Shown: positions 1 through 8,090 of the stretch, in pieces
Layout: the number at the start of each line of letters is the position of its first letter
How positions within the stretch are numbered: the stretch's first letter is position 1
Origin: Streptomyces sp. cf386
GTDB lineage: Bacteria; Actinomycetota; Actinomycetes; Streptomycetales; Streptomycetaceae
Direction: 5' to 3'
Length of the DNA stretch: 57,114 bases
NCBI RefSeq assembly: GCF_900103585.1
Contig: NZ_FNHV01000037.1
Span: forward strand, 1-57,114
Notes under the pieces: model-generated
Databases searched by the model: none
Seen by the model: the letters and a program-made list of their open reading frames with translations, nothing else
What the model was told of the DNA's origin: nothing
Made by a program: the position numbers and the translations under genes

Positions 1-314
1 ACGGTCTGGCTGTCTGCCACTGCGGAGCGGGGTCGGAGGCGGGTGAGGACGTGTGCTTCGTCAAGTTCGGTGCCGTACGCCCTGGCCCGGACGCCGCGGA
101 CCGGTTCGAACGACTGCTGAACGCGTGCGAGCAGCTGGCCACCGAGAAGGGACTGGGACAACTGGACGCCGGAATGAGCCTGGCCCGCCAGGATGCCTAC
201 CGGCGCATGGTCGACCGCGGTTTCCGTACCTGGCTGCAAGGCGTGACCATGCACAAGCCCAACGAACCTGGCTACAGCCACCCAGACGCCTACGTGATCG
301 ACGACTGGCGCTGA
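1..314 (+). CDS. GNAT-like acetyltransferase, C-terminal part only
   Basis: The frame is open from the left edge of the window and ends at TGA 312-314, so only the last hundred or so residues are visible. The tail, with an arginine-rich helix followed by GFRTWLQGVTMHKPNEPGY and ending VIDDWR, resembles the C-terminus of actinobacterial GNAT-type N-acetyltransferases as I recall them. The acetyl-CoA binding loop, if present, would lie left of the window, so activity cannot be judged. The gene ends about 190 bp before the CRISPR remnant, and that gap shows nothing recognisable. It could also be an unrelated protein with a similar tail. Confidence 0.5.
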   Translation, partial: GLAVCHCGAGSEAGEDVCFVKFGAVRPGPDAADRFERLLNACEQLATEKGLGQLDAGMSLARQDAYRRMVDRGFRTWLQGVTMHKPNEPGYSHPDAYVIDDWR

Positions 315-506
315 GTCCACCGCCATACCCGGCTTCGGGGAAGACCCGATGCCGTCAGGAGAGACTGACACCAGGACTCCACGCTGAACGACCTGCCGCT
401 GACCGCCCGTCACCGTTCCTACTGACCACGTCGGCATTACGCAGGGATCACGAGACGTCAGCCCCTACAACACCACGCTTTGAAGGTCAGTAGACACGTT
501 CAACGA

Positions 507-1091
507 GTGCTCCCCGCGCCCGCGGGGATGGTTCCCCGGGCTTGTACGTGGGCTCCGGACTCGGCATGTGCTCCCCGCCCCGCGGGGATAGTCCCGTGAT
601 CGCCGCGCCGAACGCGTCGATCAGCACATGTTCCCCCGCCGCGGGGATGGTCCCATCTCCTCCATGGCGGCCTTGGCTGTCACGTAGTGCTCCCCCCCCC
701 CGCACACGAGGGGATGGTCTCAGGTCGACCGCGATGAGGTCCTCGTGGCGGAAGTGCTCCCTGCACCCGCGGGGTTTGCCCCACCTCCTGACGGGTGGCG
801 CGCGCATGCTTGTCTAGGTCTCGCACACTCGGGGTTGGCCCGAACGACGTCCCGCATGCTCCTCGCACCCGCGGGAATGTTCGCGGCACCCCAAGCAGCG
901 TCGGCAGCCGTGGCAGTGCTCCCCGGATCCCCGCGGGGATGTTCCCATCATCCCGCTGCCCGTCGACACGTGGATGCCGCGCTCCCCGTACCAGTGGGGA
1001 TAGTCCCGCCACAATGTTCGCGATCGCCAGGGCCATATTCGGTGGGATTGCTCAGGCCACCGGTCGCGCTGTGGCTATGGTGCAGTGCTCC
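507..1091 (+). CRISPR. Decayed type I-E-like CRISPR array, no cas genes in window
   Basis: Repeat units start GTGCTCC and contain a GCGGGGATGGT-like second half, as in the roughly 29-nt type I-E repeats of actinobacteria. By eye the units lie at about 507-535, 568-595, 628-654, 687-721, 754-782, 813-841, 856-884, 916-946 and 979-1007. A truncated 3' half sits at 1040-1052 and a 5' stub at 1085-1091. Intervals between units are 32 nt in at least seven cases (536-567, 596-627, 655-686, 722-753, 947-978, 1008-1039, 1053-1084), the normal type I-E spacer length. Almost every repeat differs from the others by substitutions or indels (27 to 35 nt), including a long C run in the fourth. The last repeat is cut by an IS5-family element. 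No cas gene is visible, so this looks like an orphan relic. Confidence 0.8.
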
Positions 1092-1093
1092 TA

Positions 1094-2035
1094 GGGCGCG
1101 TGTCGAAAGTGGATCTTGGTCGGGCGATGATCTTGTTTCGTGGCGCGTGGAGATCTGACGGACGAGCAATGGGCCCAGTTGGAGCTGCTGTTGCCGAGGG
1201 GCAAGAAGCCCGGCCGGCCGCCGGTGTGGACGCGGCGGCAGCTGATCGACGGCATACGGTTCCGGGTCCGTACCGGCATCCCCTGGCGGGACATGCCCGC
1301 CGAGTACGGGCCGTGGGGCCGGGCATACGACCTGTTCCGCCGCTGGCAGCGGGACGGCACCTGGCAGCGCATCTTCACCCAGCTCCAGGCTCGGGCCGAT
1401 GCGAAGGACCTGATCACCTGGGATCTCAACATCGACTCCACCGTCTGCCGGGCCCACCAGCACGCCGCCGGAGCGAGGAAAAGGGGGACCTACAGAAGGA
1501 ACCGCCCGGCGGTGTCGTCACCGAGCCCGACGACCATGGCCTCGGTCGCTCACGCGGCCGCCTGACCACCAAGCTGCACCTGGCCGTCGAGCAGGGCCAG
1601 AAGCCCATGTCCGTCGTGATCACCGCAGGGCAGCGCGGGGACTCTCCGCAGTTCGAGGTCGTCCTCGGCCGCGTCAGGGTGCCCCGGCTGGGGACGGGAA
1701 GACCGCGCACCCGCCCCCGGCGGGTGCGCGCTGATAGGGCGTACGCTTCCCGAAAGAACCGTGCCTACCTGCGCCGACGCGGCATCCGCTGCACCATCCC
1801 AGATAAAGCTGACCAGGCCCGCAACCGGAAGAACTCGGCCCCCGCGGCGGCCGCCCGCCGAAGTTCGACCCGGAGGACTACAAGGCTCGGCACGCAGTCG
1901 AGTGCGGCATCAACCGCCTCAAGAGGCACCGGGCTGTGGCCACGAGGTACGACAAGCTCGCGGTCCGCTACGAGGCTACCGTCCTCGTATCCGCCCTCAA
2001 CGAGTGGCTGTGACCAGCACATTCGATAGACGCCC
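1094..2035 (+). mobile_element. IS5-family insertion sequence, about 940 bp
   Basis: The ends form imperfect terminal inverted repeats: left GGGCGCGTGTCGAAAGTG (1094-1111) and right, read inward, GGGCGTCTATCGAATGTG (2035-2018), matching at 14 of 18 positions. The element holds one transposase gene spread over more than one frame. It lies directly after a GTGCTCC repeat start, so it seems to have entered the CRISPR array. The right flank does not continue the repeat and no clear target duplication is seen, so the flank was probably rearranged afterwards. Confidence 0.75.
1140..2013 (+). pseudogene. IS5-family transposase, frameshifted
   Basis: The GTG start at 1140 begins a helix-turn-helix/DDE transposase of the IS5 group (WAQLELLLP, GIPWRDMPAEYG, DSTVCRAHQHAAGA). 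The first frame ends at 1565. The homologous protein continues in the -1 frame from about 1480, at a run AGGAAAAGGGGGAC, into GRSRGRLTTKLHLAVE and the RADRAYASRKNR segment. A -1 programmed frameshift at such a run is known in this IS group, so that shift may be functional. A second shift near 1838 puts the final part (GGRPPKFDPEDY through the glutamate-containing VECGINRLK to NEWL, stop 2011-2013) in a third frame. This is not expected for the family and probably inactivates the enzyme. Confidence 0.85.
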
Positions 2036-2255
2036 CAGGAACACCAAGAAGGTCACCTGAACTTCGATGGCCCTGTTCATCAGGGGAAAGCCATCGTCGC
2101 TGTCGCCTGTCGGTGAAACTACTGATGATCTTCGCGTGATGTCGCGCCCCGGTTGCCCTTCGCTGCAGGTCAGGGCGTGTGCTCCAGCGGCATCACGCGG
2201 CGAAACTCAGTAACGGCCCAGGGAGCGATTACCAGTGACGGCTGGTTGGTCAGGG

Positions 2256-2723
2256 CTACGAGACGTTGAGCGGCAGATCTCGGTGGAAGACGGCCATAGC
2301 CTGGCCGGGGCCGTTGTAGTCATCGACGATCTTCGTGTTGAAGCCTAGGCTGCGGTGGAAGGAGATTGAGCCGGTGTTCTCGATTGACGTGATCGCCTTC
2401 AACTGCCGTGCACCGTGACGTTCCGCTGCTTCGGCGAACGCCGTATACAGACGACGCCCAAGACCGGTGCCACGGGCGTCGTCCCGCGTGGCGATCAGAT
2501 GCACGTACCCGGTGCCGTCTGGGGTGACGAACCCGAAGATGTACCCACGGACTCCGTCCTCGGCTCGGGCAACCAAGCAGGTGGAACCGAACTCTTGCAC
2601 CAGTGCAAGAAGGTGCAACGACCGAAGGTCGCGTTCGCCCCAGTAACGGGGGTGATCAGTCAAGACCTGATGGAAGTCGGCCACCCCGGCCGTTGCGATG
2701 TGTATCCCCATGGTGACGATCAT
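2256..2723 (-). CDS. GNAT family N-acetyltransferase
   Basis: A 155-residue protein with the GNAT fold: the acetyl-CoA pyrophosphate loop appears as TRDDARGTGLGRRLY, preceded by the strand GTGYVHLIA. A typical C-terminal half follows, with a SIENTGSISFHRSLGF segment as in acetyltransferases acting on small molecules or protein N-termini. The substrate cannot be told. The start chosen is ATG 2723, with a weak AAGG upstream; an in-frame ATG at 2711 is an alternative, and the frame extends further upstream to 2783 without a good site. It is transcribed leftward, alone. A transposase fragment lies immediately upstream, so its native promoter may have been lost. Confidence 0.8.
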   Translation of the reverse strand: MIVTMGIHIATAGVADFHQVLTDHPRYWGERDLRSLHLLALVQEFGSTCLVARAEDGVRGYIFGFVTPDGTGYVHLIATRDDARGTGLGRRLYTAFAEAAERHGARQLKAITSIENTGSISFHRSLGFNTKIVDDYNGPGQAMAVFHRDLPLNVS

Positions 2724-2768
2724 GGCAGGTGCCTTGGCCGTTACGGGCGAAGGGTCTGCAGGGAGACA

Positions 2769-2850
2769 TCGAGCCGTGGCCACCAGGCACGACGAACTCG
2801 CGGTCCGCTACGAGGCTACCGTCCATGTGACTCGGTGGGTTGCTGCCTGA
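2769..2850 (+). pseudogene. Fragment of IS5-family transposase 3' end
   Basis: This short stretch encodes RAVATRHDELAVRYEATV, nearly the same as the C-terminal segment of the transposase at 1140-2013 (RAVATRYDKLAVRYEATV, from about 1933), then diverges and reaches a TGA at about 2848. It is a leftover of a second copy of the same IS type. It lies just upstream of the acetyltransferase gene on the opposite strand. No inverted repeat was found at its edges. Confidence 0.75.
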
Positions 2851-2921
2851 GATGGGGCCAGGGTGGTGAAGGTTCGAGTGCTGCTGGCCGTGGCTGCGGA
2901 CGACACGACCTGCGGTACAGG

Positions 2922-3503
2922 TCAGTCCGCCGCAGACTCGGCCTCTGGCAGCGCCGGATAGTCGGTCGGGTAGAGCCCGGCAGCGAAGCCGTACACCACA
3001 TCGCCTCCGCGGGGCAGTTGCGCGTAGTCGTTGGCAAGCTCCAGCACCCGCGCCCAGAACTCGCGGGCCTGCTCCCGCGGGATCCGCACATGCCGCACGA
3101 TCGAGGAGAGCTGATCCGCCTGATGTGCGGAGGCCGACTCGGCCGCGGCCGTGGCGAGATCGTTGTTGCAGTAGGGTCCCTCGGCCCCGTCTGTGGGGCT
3201 GACCGTGCCGACGCGGAAGATGCGCGCGGTGCGGCCGTAGTAGCGCTCATCAATGGCCCGCACCCGGCGGGTCCGCACGACTTTCAGCAGCTGGGCATCC
3301 ACCAGGACGCTCACGTGGTGCGCGACCGTGCTCTTGGGGCGGCCGAGTGCAGCGGCCAGTTCGCTCACCGTCGCGGCGCGTTCGAGGAGCAGCTCAAGGA
3401 CGGCGTTGCGCAGTGGGTTGGCCAGCGCGCGGAGCTGGGCCGGGGCTGTCACATCTGTGACGTCGGAGACGTCGTAGTCGGGGAGACGGGGATTGTTCGA
3501 CAC
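2922..3503 (-). CDS. ArsR-type winged helix regulator
   Basis: A 193-residue protein with an N-terminal winged helix-turn-helix (about residues 22-85): LRALANPLRNAVLELLLERAATVSELAAALGRPKSTVAHHVSVLVDAQLL. This is the ArsR/HTH_20 layout, followed by an effector-like C-terminal half rich in alanine. No metal-binding ELCVCDL-type motif is present, so it is not an arsenic sensor in the classical sense. The start is GTG 3503. It diverges from the dienelactone hydrolase gene, 57 bp away, and most likely represses that gene or itself; this is inference from position. The signal is unknown. Confidence 0.85.
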   Translation of the reverse strand: MSNNPRLPDYDVSDVTDVTAPAQLRALANPLRNAVLELLLERAATVSELAAALGRPKSTVAHHVSVLVDAQLLKVVRTRRVRAIDERYYGRTARIFRVGTVSPTDGAEGPYCNNDLATAAAESASAHQADQLSSIVRHVRIPREQAREFWARVLELANDYAQLPRGGDVVYGFAAGLYPTDYPALPEAESAAD

Positions 3504-3560
3504 TCTTCGATTATTCTAAACTTCCGGATCATTCGCTACCCACACTCAAGGGGTTTGGGC

Positions 3561-4130
3561 ATGACAGAGGTCGTACTGTTCCATCACTCGCAGGGACTGA
3601 CGCCCGGAGTCGCCGCTTTCGCCGACGAACTCCGCGCTGTCGGCCACACCGTCCACACGCCCGACCTCTTCGACGGACGCACCTTCGACTCCCTCGAAGA
3701 GGGCCAGGGCTACGTCGAGCAGCTCGGCTTCGGCGAGATCACCGAGCGCGGCGTCCGCGCGGCCGAACTCCTGCCGCAGGACGCCGTTTACGCTGGCTTC
3801 TCACTCGGTGTGCTGCCCGCCCAGAAGCTGGCGCAGACGCGGGCGGGCGCGCGGGGCGCGCTCCTGTTCCACGCCTGCATCCCCGTGTCGGAGTTCGGCG
3901 CGGCATGGCCTGACGGCGTGCTGGTGCAGGTGCATGCGAAGGAAGCCGATCCGTTCTTCGCCGAGGACATCGACGCCGCCTGCGCGCTCGTCTCCGACTG
4001 CGCTGATGCGGAGATGTTCCTGTACCCCGGAGACCAGCACCTGTTCGCGGACAATTCGCTGCCGTCCTACGACCCGGACGCTGCCAAGCTCCTGACCCAG
4101 CGGGCGATCGAGTTCCTCAGCTCGCGCTAG
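3561..4130 (+). CDS. Dienelactone hydrolase family protein
   Basis: A 189-residue cytosolic alpha/beta hydrolase. It has the family opening VVLFHHSQGLTPGVAAFADELRAVGHTVHTPD, a nucleophile elbow GFSLG (serine, where classical dienelactone hydrolases have cysteine), an acid residue in KEADPFF and the histidine in GDQHLF. These make a Ser-Asp-His triad. Proteins of this sort cleave lactones or esters; the substrate here is unknown. The ATG at 3561 follows GGGG at a reasonable distance and fits family starts, although the frame is open far upstream. The stop TAG is part of a CTAG that appears again beyond the neighbouring IS, so that element seems to have landed on the stop codon without altering the protein. 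Control by the divergent ArsR regulator is likely. Confidence 0.88.
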   Translation: MTEVVLFHHSQGLTPGVAAFADELRAVGHTVHTPDLFDGRTFDSLEEGQGYVEQLGFGEITERGVRAAELLPQDAVYAGFSLGVLPAQKLAQTRAGARGALLFHACIPVSEFGAAWPDGVLVQVHAKEADPFFAEDIDAACALVSDCADAEMFLYPGDQHLFADNSLPSYDPDAAKLLTQRAIEFLSSR

Positions 4131-5009
4131 GTTGTTGGCGGGTTCTGCGCAGTGCCAGAGGCGCAGAGCTGCGACGGTCGAGGTGGCGTAAAAGACATAC
4201 GCCCTCTTGTCGAATCGCGTGGCCACCGCCCGGTTCGCCTTCAATCGGTTGATCAGCCGCTCAACTTCGTTTCTGCGGCCGTAGCATGCCGCATCGAAGC
4301 CGGTGGGCCTGCCGCCGCTGCTGCCACGGCGCAGGCGGTGGGCCCGCTGATCAAGGCGTTCGGGGATGGTGTGCTTGATCTGCCGACGCCGCAGATAACG
4401 GCGGTTGCGGCGCGACGAGTACGCTTTGTCGCCACTGAGATGGTCCGGCCGGGTGCGGGGACGGCCGCCGTCCAGCCGAGGCACGCGAAGGCGGTCGAGA
4501 ACCGGGAGCATCTGTGGGGCATCGCCCCACTGACCGGGGGTGACCAGCATGGCAAGAGGCCGAAGACCGCCCTCACCTGCCAAGTGAGTCTTCGTTGTCA
4601 GGCCCCCGCGCGAACGGCCCAGCGCCTCATCGGGGCGGTGCTGAGCGGGCCGGGTGCGCTTGCCCGTTTTCCGCGGCGCCTGCTTGCGTGCGCCGGCGGC
4701 GTGTTGATGAGCACGGCACACTGTGGAGTCCACACTCACCATGGACCAGTCGATCCGGCCATCCGCGTCGGCATCGGCCTGGACGGCCCGGACGATCCTC
4801 TCCCAAGTGCCGTCCGCGGACCACCGCCGGTGCCGGTCGTAACAGGTCTGCCAGCTCCCGAACCTCCTTGGAAGGTCCCTCCACGGGATGCCGGTCCGTA
4901 TGCGGAACAAGATCCCATCGATGATCTTCCGGTGTTCCTTCCAGCGTCCGCCCCGACCGGTGTTCTTCGGCAAGTGCGGCTCCAGCTGGGCCCATTCAAA
5001 GTCAGTCAC
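4131..5009 (-). CDS. IS5-family transposase
   Basis: A transposase with the IS5 layout: N-terminal WAQLEPHLP, GIPWRDLPRRFGSWQT, then the first catalytic aspartate in VSVDSTVCRAHQHAAGA, the second in LSGDKAYSSRRNRRYL, and the glutamate in RRNEVERLINRLK. All three DDE residues are present and the frame is uninterrupted, so it may be active. GTG 5009 is preferred (GAGG close upstream); GTG 5024 is possible. The frame contains no stop inside the element. It reads on antisense through the hydrolase gene to a stop at 3801, giving about 402 residues. That is an oddity of this insertion; relatives end near the RLW segment. Confidence 0.85.
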
Positions 5010-5071
5010 ATCACCTCGCCCCACGCAGTGCTGAACGATCGGCGGTCCAGCTCGCCACTGACCTATCGGAC
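4131..5071 (-). mobile_element. IS5-family insertion sequence (second type)
   Basis: The element encodes a leftward transposase and is bordered by CTAG on both sides (4127-4130 and 5072-5075), which fits the 4-bp CWAG target duplication known for IS5-type elements. The terminal 20 bp at these limits match only weakly. A better inverted pair lies slightly inside: GTTCTGCGCAGTG from about 4142, and GTTCAGCACTGCG reading inward from about 5036. The true ends could therefore be these, and the CTAG pair chance. The element lies right after the dienelactone hydrolase stop codon. Confidence 0.7.
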
Positions 5072-5194
5072 CTAGGGCGGTAGTGGGTGTCTCGGGTACC
5101 GGTGGAAATGGGTGCTGGGCCCGATGGTGATGCCGCAAGGCTGTGTGTGACAGTGGCATGGACCTTATGTGTCGGTTCCCCGAGAGGAGGAGCC

Positions 5195-5456
5195 ATGACG
5201 CAGCCCGGCACCGATCCGCTGCACGAATGCGCGGCGCAGACGCGGCGAAGCGATCATCCGTTCGCTCGCGGTCCGGAGACCAGGACGCCCGCGTCGGCCA
5301 CGCGAATTCCGGCGACGGCGTGGCCTTCAGCTGCCCGTATGCCCGCCGGTCAGGGCGAACCCCTCAACGATCAAGAACCACGGCTCCCGTGTCTGTTCTG
5401 TCAGGCGTTACGGGAAGGTAGCTTGGTGGAGAAGGCCCTGCGAGGAGGGCGGTTTG
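5195..5456 (+). other. Possible short or truncated gene with a strong ribosome binding site
   Basis: ATG 5195 follows a near-perfect GAGAGGAGGAGCC. The frame starts MTQPGTDPLHECA and stays open through the start of the NfeD gene to 5701. The later part is a shadow of nfeD, and I recognise no domain in the earlier part, which is rich in arginine, alanine and proline. It may be the head of a lost gene whose translation signal survived, or a leader upstream of the NfeD/SPFH pair. The stretch 5076-5194 upstream of it shows nothing else. Confidence 0.2.
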
Positions 5457-5894
5457 ATGCCGTGGTTCATATGGCTGCTCGCCGCCGGGGTGCTGGGTGC
5501 CGCGGAGTTCTTCACCCTGACGCTTGCCTTCGGGTTGCTGGCGGGCGCCGCGCTGGTGGCCGCTGTGGTCGCCGGTGTGGGCATCGGCGTTCTCGGCCAG
5601 CTCGTCGCCTTCGGGGTAGCAGCGGCAGCAGGTCTCGTCATCGTCCGTCCTGTCGCTCTGCGGCACATGGCACAGCAACCCCTCACACGCGAGGGCAGTG
5701 ATGCGCTGATCGGCAAGCGGGCCGAGGTCATGCAGGAGGTCACCGCAACCCACGGCCTGATCAAACTCTCCGGCGAGGAGTGGTCCGCCCGCGCCCTCGA
5801 CGAGAGCCTGGTGATTCCGGTGGGAGCGCTGGTGGATGTCATGGAGATCGAAGGCGCCACGGCCATCGTCTACCCCCGCGAGCTTCTTCCATGA
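5457..5894 (+). CDS. NfeD-like membrane protein
   Basis: A 145-residue protein. Two or three hydrophobic helices fill about residues 1-60 (WFIWLLAAGVLGAAEFF and following), and a C-terminal OB-fold domain has the NfeD pattern GSDALIGKRAEV, with a G-X-V-X-L-sandwich and the phrase WSARALDE. NfeD proteins act as partners of SPFH/stomatin proteins in membrane microdomains. ATG 5457 follows GAGGAGGG. The gene is 29 bp upstream of the SPFH gene on the same strand, so the two are probably cotranscribed, as is usual for this pair. It is the short NfeD1b form, without the ClpP-class protease domain. Confidence 0.9.
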   Translation: MPWFIWLLAAGVLGAAEFFTLTLAFGLLAGAALVAAVVAGVGIGVLGQLVAFGVAAAAGLVIVRPVALRHMAQQPLTREGSDALIGKRAEVMQEVTATHGLIKLSGEEWSARALDESLVIPVGALVDVMEIEGATAIVYPRELLP

Positions 5895-5923
5895 ACGGCT
5901 GAACACACAGCAACGGAGGCACT

Positions 5924-7027
5924 GTGGAACCAGTTGTCATCCTCACTCTTGTGGCGGCCATCGTCGTCGTCTTTCTGGTGGCCTCCACCGTGCGGATCGT
6001 CCCGCAGGCACGCCGCTACAACATCGAGCGGTTCGGCCGATATCGCCGGACGCTACAGCCCGGCCTGAACTTCGTCGTGCCGGTGGCGGACCGCATCAAC
6101 ACCAAACTCGACGTGCGCGAGCAGGTCTATTCCTCCGACCCCAGGCCGGTGATCACCGAGGACAACCTCGTGGTGAACATCGACACCGTGCTCTACTACC
6201 AGATCACCGACCCGAGGGCGGCGGCCTACGAGGTCGCCGACTACCTGCATGCGATCGATCAGCTCACCGTGACTACGTTGCGTAACGTCATCGGCAGCAT
6301 GGACCTGGAGGAGACGCTCACCTCGCGTGAGGAGATCAACTCCAGGCTCCGCGCCGTCCTCGACGACGCCACCGGCAAGTGGGGCATCCGGGTCAACCGC
6401 GTGGAGATCAAGGCCATCGATCCACCGCACACGATCAAGGAAGCGATGGAGAAGCAGATGCGGGCCGAGCGTGACAAGCGCGCGGCCATCCTGCACGCCG
6501 AAGGGGAGCGGCAAGCCAAGATCCTGACCGCGGAAGGCACGAAGCAGAAGGACATCCTGGAGGCACAGGGCACGCAGCAAGCCATGATCCTTCGGGCGGA
6601 CGGCGAGGCAAAGGCGGTGGAGCTCGTCTTCCAGGCCGTCCATCGCAACAATGCCGACCCGAAGGTCCTGGCCTACAAGTATCTGGAGACGCTCCCGCAC
6701 TTGGCGAGCAGCGACAACAACACGTTCTGGGTGATCCCGGGGGAGCTGACCGAGGCGGTGCGGACCGTCACCCGTGCGTTCGGTGATCAGGCCACGGCGG
6801 GTGCTCCCACACCCCCGCAACCCGCGGAGGCAGGCACTGCCGACGCAGCGTCGCCTGAGAGCCTGGTTCCGGAGCTCGGTGCGGGCTCGACGGTGTCGCT
6901 CGACGCGGCGGCGGCTGCTGACGAGGCCGAGAAGCAGGCCGCCGCCGCGGTGAGCGATGCCAAGGCGGAGGCCGAGGCCGCGATGTCGTCCCAGGTGCCG
7001 CGCCGGGGGCAGACGTCCGGCGATTGA
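5924..7027 (+). CDS. SPFH/band 7 (stomatin-like) protein
   Basis: A 367-residue membrane-anchored protein. The N-terminal hydrophobic helix (about 4-24) is followed by the SPFH domain (about 25-190), with VRIVPQARRYNIERFGRYRRTLQPGLNFVVPVAD and a DNLVVNIDTVLYYQITDP core. A long charged coiled coil (about 190-255, KQMRAERDKRAAILHAEGERQAKIL) comes next, then an alanine-rich tail. Such proteins assemble ring-like scaffolds in the membrane together with NfeD. GTG 5924 is preceded by GGAGG. The tail after residue 290 is low complexity and differs from shorter stomatins. The second gene of the NfeD/SPFH pair; its function in stress or membrane organisation is inferred from the family. Confidence 0.92.
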   Translation: MEPVVILTLVAAIVVVFLVASTVRIVPQARRYNIERFGRYRRTLQPGLNFVVPVADRINTKLDVREQVYSSDPRPVITEDNLVVNIDTVLYYQITDPRAAAYEVADYLHAIDQLTVTTLRNVIGSMDLEETLTSREEINSRLRAVLDDATGKWGIRVNRVEIKAIDPPHTIKEAMEKQMRAERDKRAAILHAEGERQAKILTAEGTKQKDILEAQGTQQAMILRADGEAKAVELVFQAVHRNNADPKVLAYKYLETLPHLASSDNNTFWVIPGELTEAVRTVTRAFGDQATAGAPTPPQPAEAGTADAASPESLVPELGAGSTVSLDAAAAADEAEKQAAAAVSDAKAEAEAAMSSQVPRRGQTSGD

Positions 7028-7164
7028 GCCCGCCCTCGGGCTGTCGCCAGGACCGCCGTGACGCGACTGGGCGGCGGCGACAGACACCAAGGGCGAGGAC
7101 TCGCTGCGGCGCGCCGCCGACCTGCCGGCCTTCGCCCTCCTGGCTCGCCCGGCAGCCCCCTGAT

Positions 7165-7428
7165 TCATTCGGTCCTGCTGCGCCGCCTGACCGCTATGCG
7201 CCAGGCCAGATACACGGCGCTCACCGGCGACAACACGATCAGCACCGTCAGTGTGAAGGCGCTGGACATGGGGTGCAGTTCCGTATCACGACGCCACGCC
7301 GCCCTGCGCCGAAGAACCCTCGGCAGGTTCCGGGCGAAGCCGACGACGCCACCGAAGTAGACGGCGAGGGCAGCGAGCAGCAGGTGATGGGGCTTCTTGG
7401 AAACGACCCGTGTTGCTCGTTGCCTCAC
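7165..7428 (-). CDS. Small membrane protein of unknown function
   Basis: An 87-residue frame on the minus strand with two hydrophobic stretches: LLLAALAVYFGGVVGFA near residue 20, and MSSAFTLTVLIVLSPVSAVYLAWRIAV near residue 60. A basic loop, NLPRVLRRRAAWRR, sits between them. It starts at GTG 7428 with no convincing ribosome binding site. Codon use is compatible with a gene, but I recognise no family. It converges on the SPFH gene. It may be a real two-helix protein or a chance frame. Confidence 0.4.
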   Translation of the reverse strand: MRQRATRVVSKKPHHLLLAALAVYFGGVVGFARNLPRVLRRRAAWRRDTELHPMSSAFTLTVLIVLSPVSAVYLAWRIAVRRRSRTE

Positions 7429-7561
7429 TTGATCCAGTTCTCAACGACCCGGGAGGGTTGGTAGGTATCACGCCCCCCACAAACCGGTGCCGCGAGGCTG
7501 GTCAGGTGCAGCCCGTGTTCGCGGCCCTGCTCAAGGCTGCACGAGACTCTGCCGGGCAGCC

Positions 7562-8080
7562 TTACTCCTCTGCCGCGGGAATGGCCGACCGCGCCGCGTA
7601 GCGGCTGCGCATCGCGTCGCTGGCTGCGGGGCCCGCGGTGAAGACGTAGGCGGCGCTGTCGTCGAGTGGGCGGCCGGTCTTGGCGTCGACGACGACTGGC
7701 TCGACTTCCTCGCCGCTGTGCGCGTCGACGAGGATCATGCTGCGCTCCGTCGGCGTGAGGCGGGAGTTGCCCCACGCGGCCAGGGCGACGATCACCGGGC
7801 GCAGGGAGCGCCCGAGTTCGGTCAGTACGTACTCGTGCCGGACGGGGCTGGTCTGGTAGGGCCGGCGCTCCATCAGACCGTCCGCGACCAGGGTCTTCAG
7901 CCGGGTGGTGAGCATGCTGGAGGAGATGCCCAGGTTCTCCTGGAACTGGTCGAAGCGGGTGTAGCCGTCGAAGGCGTCGTGGAGGATCAGCAGCGTCCAC
8001 CACTCGCCGACGTGCTCCACCGTCGTGGACAGCGGGCACTCCCGGTCCTCCAGCCTGATCCGGCTTGCCACGGCGACCAT
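7562..8080 (-). CDS. HxlR-family regulator with a single N-terminal cysteine
   Basis: A 172-residue winged helix protein of the HxlR type: CPLSTTVEHVGEWWTLLILHDAFDGYTRFDQFQENLGISSSMLTTRLKTLVADGLMERRPY, followed by the wing and YVLTELGRSLRPVIVALAAWG. The only cysteine in the chain is residue 15, at the position used for redox or electrophile sensing in QorR/HypR-type members. That suggests, but does not prove, thiol-based control. The start is ATG 8080. It diverges from an SDR/NTF2-like pair, and the 99-bp gap holds a large palindrome, so it very likely represses that operon and itself. Confidence 0.9.
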   Translation of the reverse strand: MVAVASRIRLEDRECPLSTTVEHVGEWWTLLILHDAFDGYTRFDQFQENLGISSSMLTTRLKTLVADGLMERRPYQTSPVRHEYVLTELGRSLRPVIVALAAWGNSRLTPTERSMILVDAHSGEEVEPVVVDAKTGRPLDDSAAYVFTAGPAASDAMRSRYAARSAIPAAEE

Positions 8081-8090
8081 CTCCTCAGTT

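Noticed and set aside
2036..2255. Continuation of the CRISPR array right of the IS
   Set aside because: No GTGCTCC or GCGGGGATGG unit with 32-nt spacing is present there; a lone GTGCTCC at about 2179 stands without a repeat.
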